Shown here piece after piece: positions 21,740 to 30,120 of a DNA stretch of 31,804 bases. This DNA comes from DATDCV01 sp036524155. GTDB taxonomy: Bacteria > Verrucomicrobiota > Verrucomicrobiia > Limisphaerales > UBA8199. Made by a program: the position numbers and the translations under genes. Numbering within the stretch: the stretch's first letter is position 1; each line of letters opens with the position of its first letter. Below the pieces are notes generated by a model. That model was not told where the DNA came from, did not search any database, and worked only from the letters and a program-made list of their open reading frames with translations. The DNA is taken from NCBI GenBank assembly GCA_036524155.1, contig DATDCV010000307.1:1-31804 (forward strand). The letters run 5' to 3'.

Positions 21740-24154
21740 TCAACCGATTTCGACGGCGAAATTGCGGTCCTCCGGTTTGTCCCGCCACCGGAAGGTGAAC
21801 ACGATACGCGCCGGTGGCGAACAGCGAGCGGTTTCCAAATCCGCGGACCAGCAACCCAAGCCGGTGTCGCGCGTTTCCAGTTCGTGAGTCGCCTGCCACT
21901 CGTCGCCACTCCACACCAAAGTGGCTGGCGCCGCCGTGATGACGCGAAGGATCTTGCCTCGAGGTATTTGCGCCACCTGGTGGCAAAAGCTCCAAACCTC
22001 GTGGCGCGACCCGTTGCTCCTCGAAGCATACCGTTCTTTGACCGGTGGGATGAGATCAAAACCAACGCCGTCCTGGCGGCTGCGGACCAGGCTCAGGTAC
22101 TCGGCATGAGCCCAGCAGAGCGGCATGGCGGAACCTGTGGGGTAACCGCGCCGCATCCTGGCAGCGGGAATATCCTCACCGTCCCAGACCTGCTCCGGGA
22201 GCATGCCGCCCTCGTTGGCAAACTGTTCGAGGGCACGGATGAAAGCCAGTGGGTCCCGGCCGGCGGCCAGCTCGTAATGTCCGCGTTCACCCGTCAGCAG
22301 CGGCCAGCAGCGGCCGCTACCAGTGCCATCGAAAGCGGAGCCGTCGTCTTTTTGGCCGTAGCCGTCGTGGTTGTATCGGCGCCAGCCCGGCCCTTGGGGA
22401 AGGTCGTACTTGAGAACGGCATCGAGCACGGCGACGGAGTCGACGATCAGCGGATCCAGAGCGTCACGAACGCCCAACCGCACCAGTTCGAGAAAATCCC
22501 CGCTCACGACATTGCGGGCAGGATGCAGGCCGCCGCCGTTGGCGATCCGGATGCTGGCGGTGTCGGGCTCCGCCGTCTGGCCGGGGTCGCCGGGCTCGGC
22601 GGGGGTAAGGCGGATAAAATGCCTGGGCTTGCCCGGCACCAGTTCCCCCCGGCTGGTGACCGTCCAGTCTTCGAGGTGAGCCGAGAGCCAATCGGCGTGC
22701 TCGAGGATGAAGGTAGCGGTGGGGCCTTCCGGGCCACCGGGTGCGAACTCAGCGGCGCAGACCAGCCCGGCGATCATCCAGGCGAGCGTGGAAGGAGAGT
22801 AGCCGGCGTTTTCCTCCCACCGTTCCTGGCCAGTCACCGGCCCGTGCAGGATGAGATAGCGGGCCGCCCGGAGAACTACCGTAGAAGGGTCGAACAAGCC
22901 GAGGGCGTTGGCGCGGCGCAAACGCCAGGCCAGCAAAATGGGCGCGGCGACTTCATCAAGTTGCCGGCCCCGCCAGTACGGCGTGCCATCAATCCAGCTA
23001 TTTTGCGGCACCGCGCCGCTGGCCTCCTGAGTGCATGCCAGCCAGATGAGCGAGCGCAAGGGCGTGGCGGTCTGGCCGCTGGCGATCAACCCGGAAGCCG
23101 TCTTGACCAGGTCCCGCGTCCAAACCAGGTGATAGCCGCCCAAATCGGCATCGCTCTTGGTCTCACCCCACGGGATGCTCATCGACGCGACGACCGCCCC
23201 GGGATAGATCTTGTCTTCATGGGCCAGCAACACTAACCGGCTCAGCCGGTAGGTCCGGCCGCCGTCACCAGTGTGGTCCTTCAACCAGCAGTTTGCCTCG
23301 GTTTCGCTCGCGGCATCCGCCGTCGCCGGGGCGGGCAAAGTCCGCCGCCACTGCTTCAGGAACGTCGTGAGGTGCTCCTCAAACGGCCTCGCCAGAGACT
23401 GCAGCAGTTTGGTCGAGGCGCTCTGCGCGCTTCGGCCGAACGCCACCCCCAGCACAAACTCCCAGCCGCGCGAGCCGTCGATTTCGGCCGTTAACGCGAT
23501 GTTGCCGTCCTCGGCGCGCCCGAATTCCCAGTCCATTTGGAAGTTGCTGGTCAAATCCTGCCAGCCGTCGCTGTAGCCCACATATCCCACGGAGCGGCGG
23601 TTGAAGTCAGGGGAGGCTCCGAAAACCATGTGCAGCCCCTCGCGGTGAACGTGGAACAGCGGCCGGCCGTCCACGTCATGCACGCGCCCGGAATTGTGCT
23701 GGCCGATGCCTTTCATGTGGGGCGCCAGCAGAGCGAACACGCGCAGTTTGGATTTGAGCGATTCGTCCTTGATTTCGACGCGCGTCCGCATCAGGAGCAC
23801 CGAGGCGTGCGGGTCGGCGATGACGTCCTTTATGAGCTGGTAGCGGGCTTGCGGGTCCGTGGTGGTAATTTGGTAGCACAGCGTGCCCTTCTCGTGGTGG
23901 GCCAGGCGATAATCCAGGTCCCGGCGTTCCTCGTGGCAGAAGGACTCGCCGTCGGTAATGAGGAATTGCAGGTCACGCGTGTTCGGGCAGTCGACGTTCG
24001 GATAATAGATCTCGTTGACGATGCCGTGGCTCAAAGTGAACCAAACGCGGCAACTGCTGTGGTAGGCGGTCCCAATCCCTTCCTTCGTGCTGCGGGTCCA
24101 CCGCGGCTCGATCCCCGGCGCGCCAAAAGCCAAACCGCCGTCCGCTGAGTTCAT
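21740..24154 (-). CDS. Glycoside hydrolase family 15 glucoamylase-like enzyme
   Basis: This is 804 residues from ATG 24154; an in-frame TTG at 24202 would add 16. The N-terminal beta-sandwich of bacterial GH15 enzymes comes first (RWTRSTKEGIGTAYHSSCRV, FTLSHGIVNEIYYPNVD). The (alpha/alpha)6 catalytic barrel follows: GGYHLVWTRDLVKTASGL, RWEENAGYSPST around residue 441 with the expected general acid Glu, and CWPLLTGERGHYEL around residue 620 with the expected general base Glu. No signal peptide is apparent, so it is probably cytoplasmic and acts on glycogen-type alpha-1,4-glucans or maltodextrins, releasing beta-glucose. A C-terminal beta-rich segment (~720-804) is present. It follows the nucleotidyltransferase gene by 117 nt on the same strand. 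Glucodextranase is the main alternative within the family. Confidence 0.93.
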   Translation of the reverse strand: MNSADGGLAFGAPGIEPRWTRSTKEGIGTAYHSSCRVWFTLSHGIVNEIYYPNVDCPNTRDLQFLITDGESFCHEERRDLDYRLAHHEKGTLCYQITTTDPQARYQLIKDVIADPHASVLLMRTRVEIKDESLKSKLRVFALLAPHMKGIGQHNSGRVHDVDGRPLFHVHREGLHMVFGASPDFNRRSVGYVGYSDGWQDLTSNFQMDWEFGRAEDGNIALTAEIDGSRGWEFVLGVAFGRSAQSASTKLLQSLARPFEEHLTTFLKQWRRTLPAPATADAASETEANCWLKDHTGDGGRTYRLSRLVLLAHEDKIYPGAVVASMSIPWGETKSDADLGGYHLVWTRDLVKTASGLIASGQTATPLRSLIWLACTQEASGAVPQNSWIDGTPYWRGRQLDEVAAPILLAWRLRRANALGLFDPSTVVLRAARYLILHGPVTGQERWEENAGYSPSTLAWMIAGLVCAAEFAPGGPEGPTATFILEHADWLSAHLEDWTVTSRGELVPGKPRHFIRLTPAEPGDPGQTAEPDTASIRIANGGGLHPARNVVSGDFLELVRLGVRDALDPLIVDSVAVLDAVLKYDLPQGPGWRRYNHDGYGQKDDGSAFDGTGSGRCWPLLTGERGHYELAAGRDPLAFIRALEQFANEGGMLPEQVWDGEDIPAARMRRGYPTGSAMPLCWAHAEYLSLVRSRQDGVGFDLIPPVKERYASRSNGSRHEVWSFCHQVAQIPRGKILRVITAAPATLVWSGDEWQATHELETRDTGLGCWSADLETARCSPPARIVFTFRWRDKPEDRNFAVEIG

Positions 24155-24271
24155 CTGTTCCGTTGCGTCAGTTACCCGCTCGACGTTCCGGCCCTTAGCC
24201 AAGCCAAGCCGGTTTGCCGCCCGTCGGGTCCGTCAAAATACGCCAACGCGCCCGCGAAGCAACCTGCGGCG

Positions 24272-25021
24272 TCACGATTGCTGTTCGAGTCGGGCCAGCA
24301 CCTCCGGATCGCGCACATCTACCCACCGCCCCTGGATCTGGAGGCCGGCAAGCTTGTGGCCGGCTTCGAGCATCGCGCTGATCGCATCCGTCAGTTCGTA
24401 CTCGCCTCGGGGGGATTTCTGCAGACGCGCAGTGAACTCGAAAACGGCCGGCTCAAAAATGTAGATCCCGGCATTGTACCAGATCGGGTCGCCGGGCTTG
24501 AGCCAGCCTTCCCGGCGCAATTGATCGAGTTGCCCGGCGGAAGGTTTTTCCACAACGCGTCTAAGGCAAAACTGCTCGTCAAACAAATCAATTCCCCCCT
24601 TGGTCACGTCCTCGCCCCTGGTAACGGTGATCACGCCGGAAAAGCGACCCTGGTGGAAGCGTTCAACCATCCGTTGGTACGTTTCCGGCCTAACCAGAAT
24701 GTCGCCGTAAGTCAGCAGGAAAGAAGAACCGCCGATGAACGGCTTGGCCGGATCCGCCGCCTTCCCCGTGCCGTCCTGCACCAACTGCCGCCCGTACCCG
24801 ATACGCACACCCCATTTCGCACCATCGCCGAAATAATCTTCGATCACTTCCGCGCGGAAACCCGTCACGAGGCAAATCTCCCGGATGCCGGCCGCTTTGA
24901 TTCCCGCGAGGATGTGCTCGAGAATGGGCTTTCCCTGAACGCGCAGCATCGGTTTGGGCAGCTCGTTAGTGAGCTCCCGCATGCGTGTGCCTTTGCCGGC
25001 TGCCAGAATTACCGCTTTCAT
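24272..25021 (-). CDS. Sugar-phosphate nucleotidyltransferase
   Basis: This is a 249-residue protein, a normal length for the short NTP-transferase family without a left-handed helix domain. The signature MKAVILAAGKGTRMRELTNELPKPML gives the GxGTR...PK nucleotide-binding loop. FLLTYGDILV carries the metal-binding Asp, and VVEKPS and WYNAGIYIFEP match the substrate-binding segments. It should make an NDP-hexose from hexose-1-phosphate and NTP; which sugar cannot be told from sequence alone. It is cytoplasmic. It stands next to the GH15 glucoamylase gene, so a link between glucan breakdown and activated-sugar supply is possible but unproven. A terminator-like hairpin separates it from the upstream gene. 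Confidence 0.92.
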   Translation of the reverse strand: MKAVILAAGKGTRMRELTNELPKPMLRVQGKPILEHILAGIKAAGIREICLVTGFRAEVIEDYFGDGAKWGVRIGYGRQLVQDGTGKAADPAKPFIGGSSFLLTYGDILVRPETYQRMVERFHQGRFSGVITVTRGEDVTKGGIDLFDEQFCLRRVVEKPSAGQLDQLRREGWLKPGDPIWYNAGIYIFEPAVFEFTARLQKSPRGEYELTDAISAMLEAGHKLAGLQIQGRWVDVRDPEVLARLEQQS

Positions 25022-25059
25022 CGCGCCTCAACTGAACACGAACCGGCCCGCGAGTGAAG

Positions 25060-25078
25060 AAAAAATCCCGGCGCCGGG
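25060..25078 (-). terminator. Rho-independent-type terminator after the secreted-protein gene
   Basis: Reading the minus strand 4 nt past the stop at 25082, the palindrome CCCGGCGCCGGG (25067-25078) is followed by A and then six T residues (25060-25065). The stem is short (4-5 bp around GCGC) but the T-tract is in the right place. It would isolate the nucleotidyltransferase gene, which starts at 25021. Confidence 0.55.
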
Positions 25079-25081
25079 CGT

Positions 25082-26017
25082 TCAGTTTACCAGGCGCGCG
25101 CGGTAATACCTCCGGGAGAGAGACGCGGCGTCGGTGTCGATGAAATCAAAGTAACCGTCCGTGACAACGTTTGTCTTTAGTGAAGTCCATTGCCGCAAGT
25201 TGGCGCTGGCCTCAATCGCGTGACGGGTTCCGGAAGGGCCGTAGAGCCGGAGGAGAAATTGCCCGTTGGGGTTCCGGCCCAGGCCCGCCAGCTGAATCGG
25301 TGGCAGCGCGTCAGCGGTAACTTTGTAGTTGTCGAAAACCATGAAGTTATCTCCCGGGTTTACCGGATCGTAAGGCCACCAGACCGCGTCCACGTCGGCC
25401 AGGTCCAGCTTTTTGCCGGCCGGAGCGATTGGCTGGTTGGTGACGATGAGCGTCCCGCTGAGCGTCGCGCTCCAGCGGTTCAGGGCGAAATCCATTCTTA
25501 TTCTGAAATCATACGACACGTCATTGGCAAACCTGACTGGCGTGGCCACAAAATCGTTCGTGCCGAGCGCGTAATAGATGTTGGTGTCGTAGTTGTTGAA
25601 ATCGACCGTCAGCATGGGCCAACCATCAGTGTTGTAGACCGTCCACAGGAAATCATCCCAATTGGTGTTGGAAGAATCCATGACGGACATCAGCGTCGAG
25701 AACTCGACAATCGGAAGGCCTTGCTGAATCGGATCGAAACTCAGCGGCTGGTACACGCTGATGAAGTTAGTGGCCGGATCGAGGGGGAAAAGGCCGACAT
25801 ATGCGGCCTGCGTGCCCAGATAATTGGTTGTAAGACCATTTCCGCCGAGGCTGGTAGTGTCGCATACCCAACCGTTTTGGCTGACCAACTCATAACGCGC
25901 GTCATAGCCCTCCGAAGGTTCGAACGCGGTGAAGAACAAGTTGGTCAGCGCGCCCGCTGGACTGGAAAGAAAGAGGAGACCGCCCAGGGCGATTGCCCAC
26001 CGGCCTCCGAGAACCAT
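25082..26017 (-). CDS. Secreted hypothetical protein, beta-sandwich-like
   Basis: This is 311 residues from ATG 26017, chosen because it begins a signal peptide (MVLGGRWAIALGGLLFLSSPAGA); the longer frame upstream runs into the neighbouring DUF6600 gene. The mature part starts TNLFFTAFEPSEGYDARYEL, reminiscent of verrucomicrobial exported proteins with a concanavalin-like jelly roll. It contains repeated Asn/Tyr/Trp-rich beta text and ends with a tail (LRLYGPSGTRHAIEASANLRQW ... SRRYYRARLVN) of the same kind as the protein at 1-1080. No catalytic motif is recognised. It is followed by a terminator, so it ends a transcription unit. There is no good Shine-Dalgarno before the ATG. Confidence 0.8.
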   Translation of the reverse strand: MVLGGRWAIALGGLLFLSSPAGALTNLFFTAFEPSEGYDARYELVSQNGWVCDTTSLGGNGLTTNYLGTQAAYVGLFPLDPATNFISVYQPLSFDPIQQGLPIVEFSTLMSVMDSSNTNWDDFLWTVYNTDGWPMLTVDFNNYDTNIYYALGTNDFVATPVRFANDVSYDFRIRMDFALNRWSATLSGTLIVTNQPIAPAGKKLDLADVDAVWWPYDPVNPGDNFMVFDNYKVTADALPPIQLAGLGRNPNGQFLLRLYGPSGTRHAIEASANLRQWTSLKTNVVTDGYFDFIDTDAASLSRRYYRARLVN

Positions 26018-26051
26018 GGAGGGTGTTTTCACGGGTGTGGTGCCGGAGTAT

Positions 26052-28397
26052 TCAGGACGACTGGCCACGGCCGCTGTTGCCACGGGAGCCCGATGACGGC
26101 GCCGACGGAGCCGACCGCGTTGGCGCAGGGCTCGGCGGCGAATACGACCGCGATGGAGCCGACTGAGAAGGCGAGGAACTCGGTGGCGAGTAAGACCGCG
26201 AAGGGCTCGACTGCGGCGGCGAGTAAGATCGCGATGGGCTCGACTGCGGCGCCGAATAGGATCGCGATGGCGCCGGATCAGGCCGGGAATAACTGGGAGC
26301 GGGCGTGAGGGACCTTTGCGGCGCGGAATATGAAGGAGCGGTTTGTCTGGACGGCGCCGTGTAGGTCGGAGCCGGGGCGTTCCGCGGAACCTCAGGCGCG
26401 CTCCTGGCAGGTTGCTGGTAAGAGGGCGATCGGTAGGGCTGCGCGCTGGGGGTCGAGCGAGTTGGCGCCTGGTACCGGTCAAACCGAGTGTCAGGATCCG
26501 CGTTGCGCCAGGTGGGGGCGGAGGGTGCAGTCACCGTCCGGGTGGCGGAGGGCGCAGATTGGTTGAGCCGATTCGGCTCGAGGCTCGAGCGGTTGTTCGA
26601 GCGCGTGGGCGCGCTGGGGCGAACGGCGGTTCCGCCGCTGCCACTCGGGGCTGCGGGGAGTGGGGCCGGCGCGACCTGCCGCGAGGGAACCGGCGTCGAT
26701 GGCCGTGCCGCAACACCCCGACCCGAAGTTTCGTTCCGGCTCGGAACCGGGCTCGTCCGCGCGGGCGGCTGCGGCGCCGGCGCGGGAGCATTCACTACCG
26801 TCGGTGGCTGGCTGGGATCCGACCGGCCCGTGGGCTGGCCGGCGCGAGTCGGAACATTGGCATCACGCGAACCGGTCCGCTCGCGATCCGCGGGACGGCC
26901 GGGCCGGTTCTCGCTCTCGGAAGCAACCGATGTTCTCGGGAACGTGCCCGATGCGCTGTCCGCCAACCGAGCGGACGGTGCGGAAGGGGCACTGCCACCC
27001 GCATTCATTCCGGCGCCGCCGCGACCCGTCCGGGAGGGTGATCCCGCGGTTCCGGCCATCGTGCCGCGTTCACGCTCCGGCATCACCGGGCGATAGACCG
27101 TGAGCGTGTTGCCACGTAACCGTTCGGATCGGCCGGCCGACGGCTGCCCGCTGTCTCGGGTGTAGTGGACGGCAACGGGCCGGATCTCACGGCGGGTTTC
27201 CGAAGCCACGCGCTCGCGTGGGATGCCCTGGTTGATTACCGTGTTGTTGTTGATGGTGATGTTGTTCACCACGACCGAGTTTCGATAGATGTTGTTCACC
27301 TCGCGCTGGTGCACGCCGTAGGAATGCACGCGGTGATCGTCAAAGTGGCGCCACGCGACAAACCGGTAGTGATCGGATCCCAGACCGCAGTCGTCCCAGT
27401 GGTTCACATGATGCCCATGCCACGTCAGCCCGATGCTGAAGCTGAAGTAGGCGCCCGGGGGCAACGGCGCCCAGCCACAATAAACGTCGCTGTAGCGCCA
27501 GCTTACCCACGAGGGACCCCAAACGGTGTCGGGTGACCAGCACCAGCCCCAGTGCGAGTGCCGGAACCAGCGGCCGTAATGGAACGGCGCCCAGCCCCAG
27601 CTATAATCCGACATCCAATACCAGCCGCAATCGGTATAAACCCAGTGGCCGCCATCGAAGTAGGGCTGCCAGGTCGGGTTGACGGCCACCACCGTGGGCC
27701 GCCAGCAGCGACCGTAGCCCGACACGTAGACCCACGTGCCATACGGCGCCAGCGAATCGTAGAAAACCGGGTAGCTGACTGGCTCGGCGGGCGGCGCAGG
27801 CGCAGGCTCGGTCGGGTAATCCGAAGGTTGCGGGGCCGGTTGCGGCGTTGCCTCAGCCGGCACCGGAGCGGGCGCAGGCAGACTCGTAACGGGCGCAGAG
27901 GCCGCCAACAACGCGTTCTTCCCTTGTTCTTTCAACACCTGGTCTCGCTGGATCATCGCGGTGACCACCGACCCCGGAACACCAAGATCATTGAGGTAGA
28001 TGATCTCATCCGCCGTCAGGTTGAACGTGCTTTGGGCATTGGTTACATACGCAAGCATGACCCCCTGGTCGACCCCCGACCCGGCGAGCTTGGCCAGCTC
28101 AGCCGCGCCCGGCGACAGATTGACCTTGGGAGGGACTGGCTGGTTTGTTTGAATCACCGTAACCTTGGCCTCTGCCAGGTTGGTCAGCGCCGGGACGGAT
28201 TGGAGGGCGGCGGCTTCCTCGCCCTGGCCGGCATCTGGTGCCGGCACCTGGTAGACAACAGGTTCGGCTGACGCCGTCACCGCGCCCGCGGTTGGCGCGG
28301 GAGTTTGACTCGAGTTTTCCTGCAAACAACCACCGGCGATGGGAACGCCAATGAGGCCAAGCCCCATGGCCAGCTTCCAGAGATTCCGGTTTTTCAT
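26052..28397 (-). CDS. DUF6600-type Trp-rich lipoprotein with long Pro/Ser-rich repeat tail
   Basis: This is a 781-residue protein. The N-terminus MKNRNLWKLAMGLGLIGVPI then AGGC gives a lipoprotein-like signal with Cys24. Residues ~88-145 are a helical domain (AKLAGSGVDQGVMLAYV, DEIIYLNDLGVPGSVVTAMI). Residues ~208-320 are an extremely Trp/Tyr/Gly-rich domain (YDSLAPYGTWVYVSGYGRCW, GWAPFHYGRWFRHSHWGWCW) matching the DUF6600 pattern. Residues ~430-781 are low-complexity Pro/Ser/Arg/Ala sequence, ending in 11-residue tandem repeats of the type SYSPPQSSPSR. It is likely an outer-membrane or surface protein with an extended disordered tail. The function is unknown. It shares strand with the DUF362 gene upstream (96-nt gap) and the secreted gene downstream (34-nt gap), so an envelope operon is plausible. 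Confidence 0.85.
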   Translation of the reverse strand: MKNRNLWKLAMGLGLIGVPIAGGCLQENSSQTPAPTAGAVTASAEPVVYQVPAPDAGQGEEAAALQSVPALTNLAEAKVTVIQTNQPVPPKVNLSPGAAELAKLAGSGVDQGVMLAYVTNAQSTFNLTADEIIYLNDLGVPGSVVTAMIQRDQVLKEQGKNALLAASAPVTSLPAPAPVPAEATPQPAPQPSDYPTEPAPAPPAEPVSYPVFYDSLAPYGTWVYVSGYGRCWRPTVVAVNPTWQPYFDGGHWVYTDCGWYWMSDYSWGWAPFHYGRWFRHSHWGWCWSPDTVWGPSWVSWRYSDVYCGWAPLPPGAYFSFSIGLTWHGHHVNHWDDCGLGSDHYRFVAWRHFDDHRVHSYGVHQREVNNIYRNSVVVNNITINNNTVINQGIPRERVASETRREIRPVAVHYTRDSGQPSAGRSERLRGNTLTVYRPVMPERERGTMAGTAGSPSRTGRGGAGMNAGGSAPSAPSARLADSASGTFPRTSVASESENRPGRPADRERTGSRDANVPTRAGQPTGRSDPSQPPTVVNAPAPAPQPPARTSPVPSRNETSGRGVAARPSTPVPSRQVAPAPLPAAPSGSGGTAVRPSAPTRSNNRSSLEPNRLNQSAPSATRTVTAPSAPTWRNADPDTRFDRYQAPTRSTPSAQPYRSPSYQQPARSAPEVPRNAPAPTYTAPSRQTAPSYSAPQRSLTPAPSYSRPDPAPSRSYSAPQSSPSRSYSPPQSSPSRSYSPPSSSPSQSAPSRSYSPPSPAPTRSAPSAPSSGSRGNSGRGQSS
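26115..26261 (-). repeat. 33-nt in-frame tandem repeats encoding Ser/Pro/Tyr/Arg units
   Basis: The DNA encoding the C-terminal part of the DUF6600-type protein carries two clean 33-nt units (SYSAPQSSPSR, SYSPPQSSPSR), one expanded 48-nt unit (SYSPPSSSPSQSAPSR) and a diverged fourth (SYSPPSPAPTR). Such coding minisatellites tend to vary in copy number between strains. Confidence 0.8.
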
Positions 28398-28493
28398 ATT
28401 GTTCTTTTTAGGAGGCGACGCTTAATCGCGCTGCCGGCTATTAAGATCGACTCGCCAGGCAACAGAGCTATTCATTGTTGAAAGCCCGTTAAA

Positions 28494-29858
28494 TCAAGTG
28501 GTTCCGATGATGTCACGGGAATTTCGCGTCAAGTCTATGATTTCCGACGCCGTTTTGCCCCCGCGCAAATATTGGCTCTTGAGTGAGGCCAGGTTTCGAA
28601 GTTTGGCGGGATCGGCCGGCTGATTGACCTCGAGGTAGTCGAACGAGCGGTAGCCTGCGCCGGGGTTGGGGCGAGATTCGTGACGGCCAAGGCCCACTCT
28701 AGCCGCGTCGAGCAACATGTTGGGTGGCGGAAAGTCCTTCACCTTGTCGGGCAGGGACTCGCCCACGTGATCGAAGACTACGCTGTCCATCGCCACCGGG
28801 TCGGTCCCCACTAGCAAACAGTTGGGCGACCTCCCGCCAAAGTTCTTCCAGCCGACCGGAGGGTTTTCGCCCCAGTTCCATCCGGCGAAAATACCGTCAC
28901 AGACGATGAGCCTCGTTTTGCCGCCGACATGCGGGTTCAGCCAGATATCGACGGCCGGGTTGTTTTCAGCTTGAAACATCGCGCCGGGTTTGCCTTCGCC
29001 ATCATAGTGAGGTTCATGAAAACGGGCGCAACTGGCGATGGTTCCGAAGTTGTTCTTTAACGCGCCGGTGACCCCGCCTGAGTTGTGGCGCTTCATGATC
29101 GGCACGTTAATGAAATGGTCCGCCCGGATGAGTTGATCGGGCAGGCGATGGCTGGTGACGCGTTGCTTGCGGCCATCGATCAGCGGGTCGCGAAACGAAA
29201 CCACCGCGTGAGGATCATTGCTGGCCCAGGTGAAACCGTTGCCGTCGGGCAAGAAGGAAGACCGATAAACGGTCACCGCCGGAAAGGCCGCTTTGATCCT
29301 GCGGGCGAGCCGATTCGGGACGAGGCGAGGTGTGCGACGCTCGGAATCCGGGCTTCCCTCCGACCAGGTCGGGTCACCGAGCCCAATATGGCCCTGAGGC
29401 ACCCCCATGTTAACCAGAACCCGGAGAATGGCATTGATTGGCTCGGCGATGGCGTCAGTGTCGTTGTAATGCAGGTCCCAGTCGATCTTGTTCCAGTCGC
29501 CGCCCCACATCGGGTAGCTGGTGGTCACGTTGATCTTGAGGAAGACACGTTCACCCGCCTTGTACGGGATCAGCCGGCGAATCGCTTGCACCGGATCCTT
29601 CTCCCCAGTGAACGCGCACAACGCGGCATCAAACATCCGGTCCACCACTCCCTGGCTGACGAACTGCCCGTAGTATGACTCCGGGACCTTCGATTGATAC
29701 TCGAAGTTGAGGACATCAAAACAACTCGCCAGCGCGTTGTGGACTCGGACGATTCGATGATCCCAGGCCGACGAACCCCACAGCACAGGCGCTGGGAGCA
29801 GCGTCGCGGCGCCCGCCACGGTTGCGGTCCTGAGGAATTCGCGTCGCGTGAGTTTCAT
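28494..29858 (-). CDS. Tat-exported DUF362 domain protein
   Basis: This is 454 residues from ATG 29858; the open frame extends 29 codons upstream, but this start yields the twin-arginine signal MKLTRREFLRTATVAGAATL. The mature protein carries DUF362 features: VFLKINVTTSYP, INAILRVLVNMGVPQGHIGLGD, DHFINVPIMKRHNSGGVTGALKNNFGTI, and LLVGTDPVAMDSVVFDH. No CxxCxxC ferredoxin motif is present, so this is the cluster-free form of the family. Tat export implies folding, possibly with a cofactor, before transport to the periplasm. The enzymatic role is not established. It is transcribed away from the heme-motif lipoprotein gene (start 30121) across a 262-nt gap that contains an inverted repeat. Confidence 0.9.
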   Translation of the reverse strand: MKLTRREFLRTATVAGAATLLPAPVLWGSSAWDHRIVRVHNALASCFDVLNFEYQSKVPESYYGQFVSQGVVDRMFDAALCAFTGEKDPVQAIRRLIPYKAGERVFLKINVTTSYPMWGGDWNKIDWDLHYNDTDAIAEPINAILRVLVNMGVPQGHIGLGDPTWSEGSPDSERRTPRLVPNRLARRIKAAFPAVTVYRSSFLPDGNGFTWASNDPHAVVSFRDPLIDGRKQRVTSHRLPDQLIRADHFINVPIMKRHNSGGVTGALKNNFGTIASCARFHEPHYDGEGKPGAMFQAENNPAVDIWLNPHVGGKTRLIVCDGIFAGWNWGENPPVGWKNFGGRSPNCLLVGTDPVAMDSVVFDHVGESLPDKVKDFPPPNMLLDAARVGLGRHESRPNPGAGYRSFDYLEVNQPADPAKLRNLASLKSQYLRGGKTASEIIDLTRNSRDIIGTT

Positions 29859-29958
29859 GGTTGGCCGGGCGAAGATAATATAGCACTCGCGACAGGGATT
29901 GTCCTCGCCCGCGCATGAAAAGGAAAGCACAAAGGCCTGGCTCATCGTAGTATCGGCT

Positions 29959-30052
29959 CAGTCTTGGGTCGGAGCGCCGATTTCTAATCGGCTTAAGCGA
30001 GCCGATGGCCGATGGTAAGCCGAGTGCAACTCGGCGCTCCGTCCCAATACTG
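29959..30052. repeat. Inverted repeat with 22-bp arms in the divergent gap
   Basis: Arms 29959-29980 and 30031-30052 are reverse complements with two mismatches (CAGTCTTGGGTCGGAGCGCC... against CAGTATTGGGACGGAGCGCC...). The 50-nt interior has further self-complementary GCCGAT/ATCGGC text. It lies between the divergent DUF362 and heme-motif genes, so it could influence both promoters. The remaining bases of 29859-30120 show no element I can name. Confidence 0.82.
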
Positions 30053-30120
30053 AGGGGGGTACTCATCGTGGACATTTTTCCTCGCTTTTGCCGCCCTCCA
30101 GCGGGATACAATCCAGGCGA

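Noticed and set aside
21598..22065. N-terminal extension of the NfeD frame
   Set aside because: It overlaps the GH15 gene on the same strand and precedes a clear signal peptide and ribosome site at 21597.
20017..23236. Long plus-strand open frames of 514 and 583 codons
   Set aside because: They are antisense to slipin, NfeD and GH15 genes and contain no family motif.
26018..26482. N-terminal extension of the secreted protein at 25082-26017
   Set aside because: It overlaps the DUF6600 repeat tail and is Arg/Pro-rich shadow text; the signal peptide starts at 26017.
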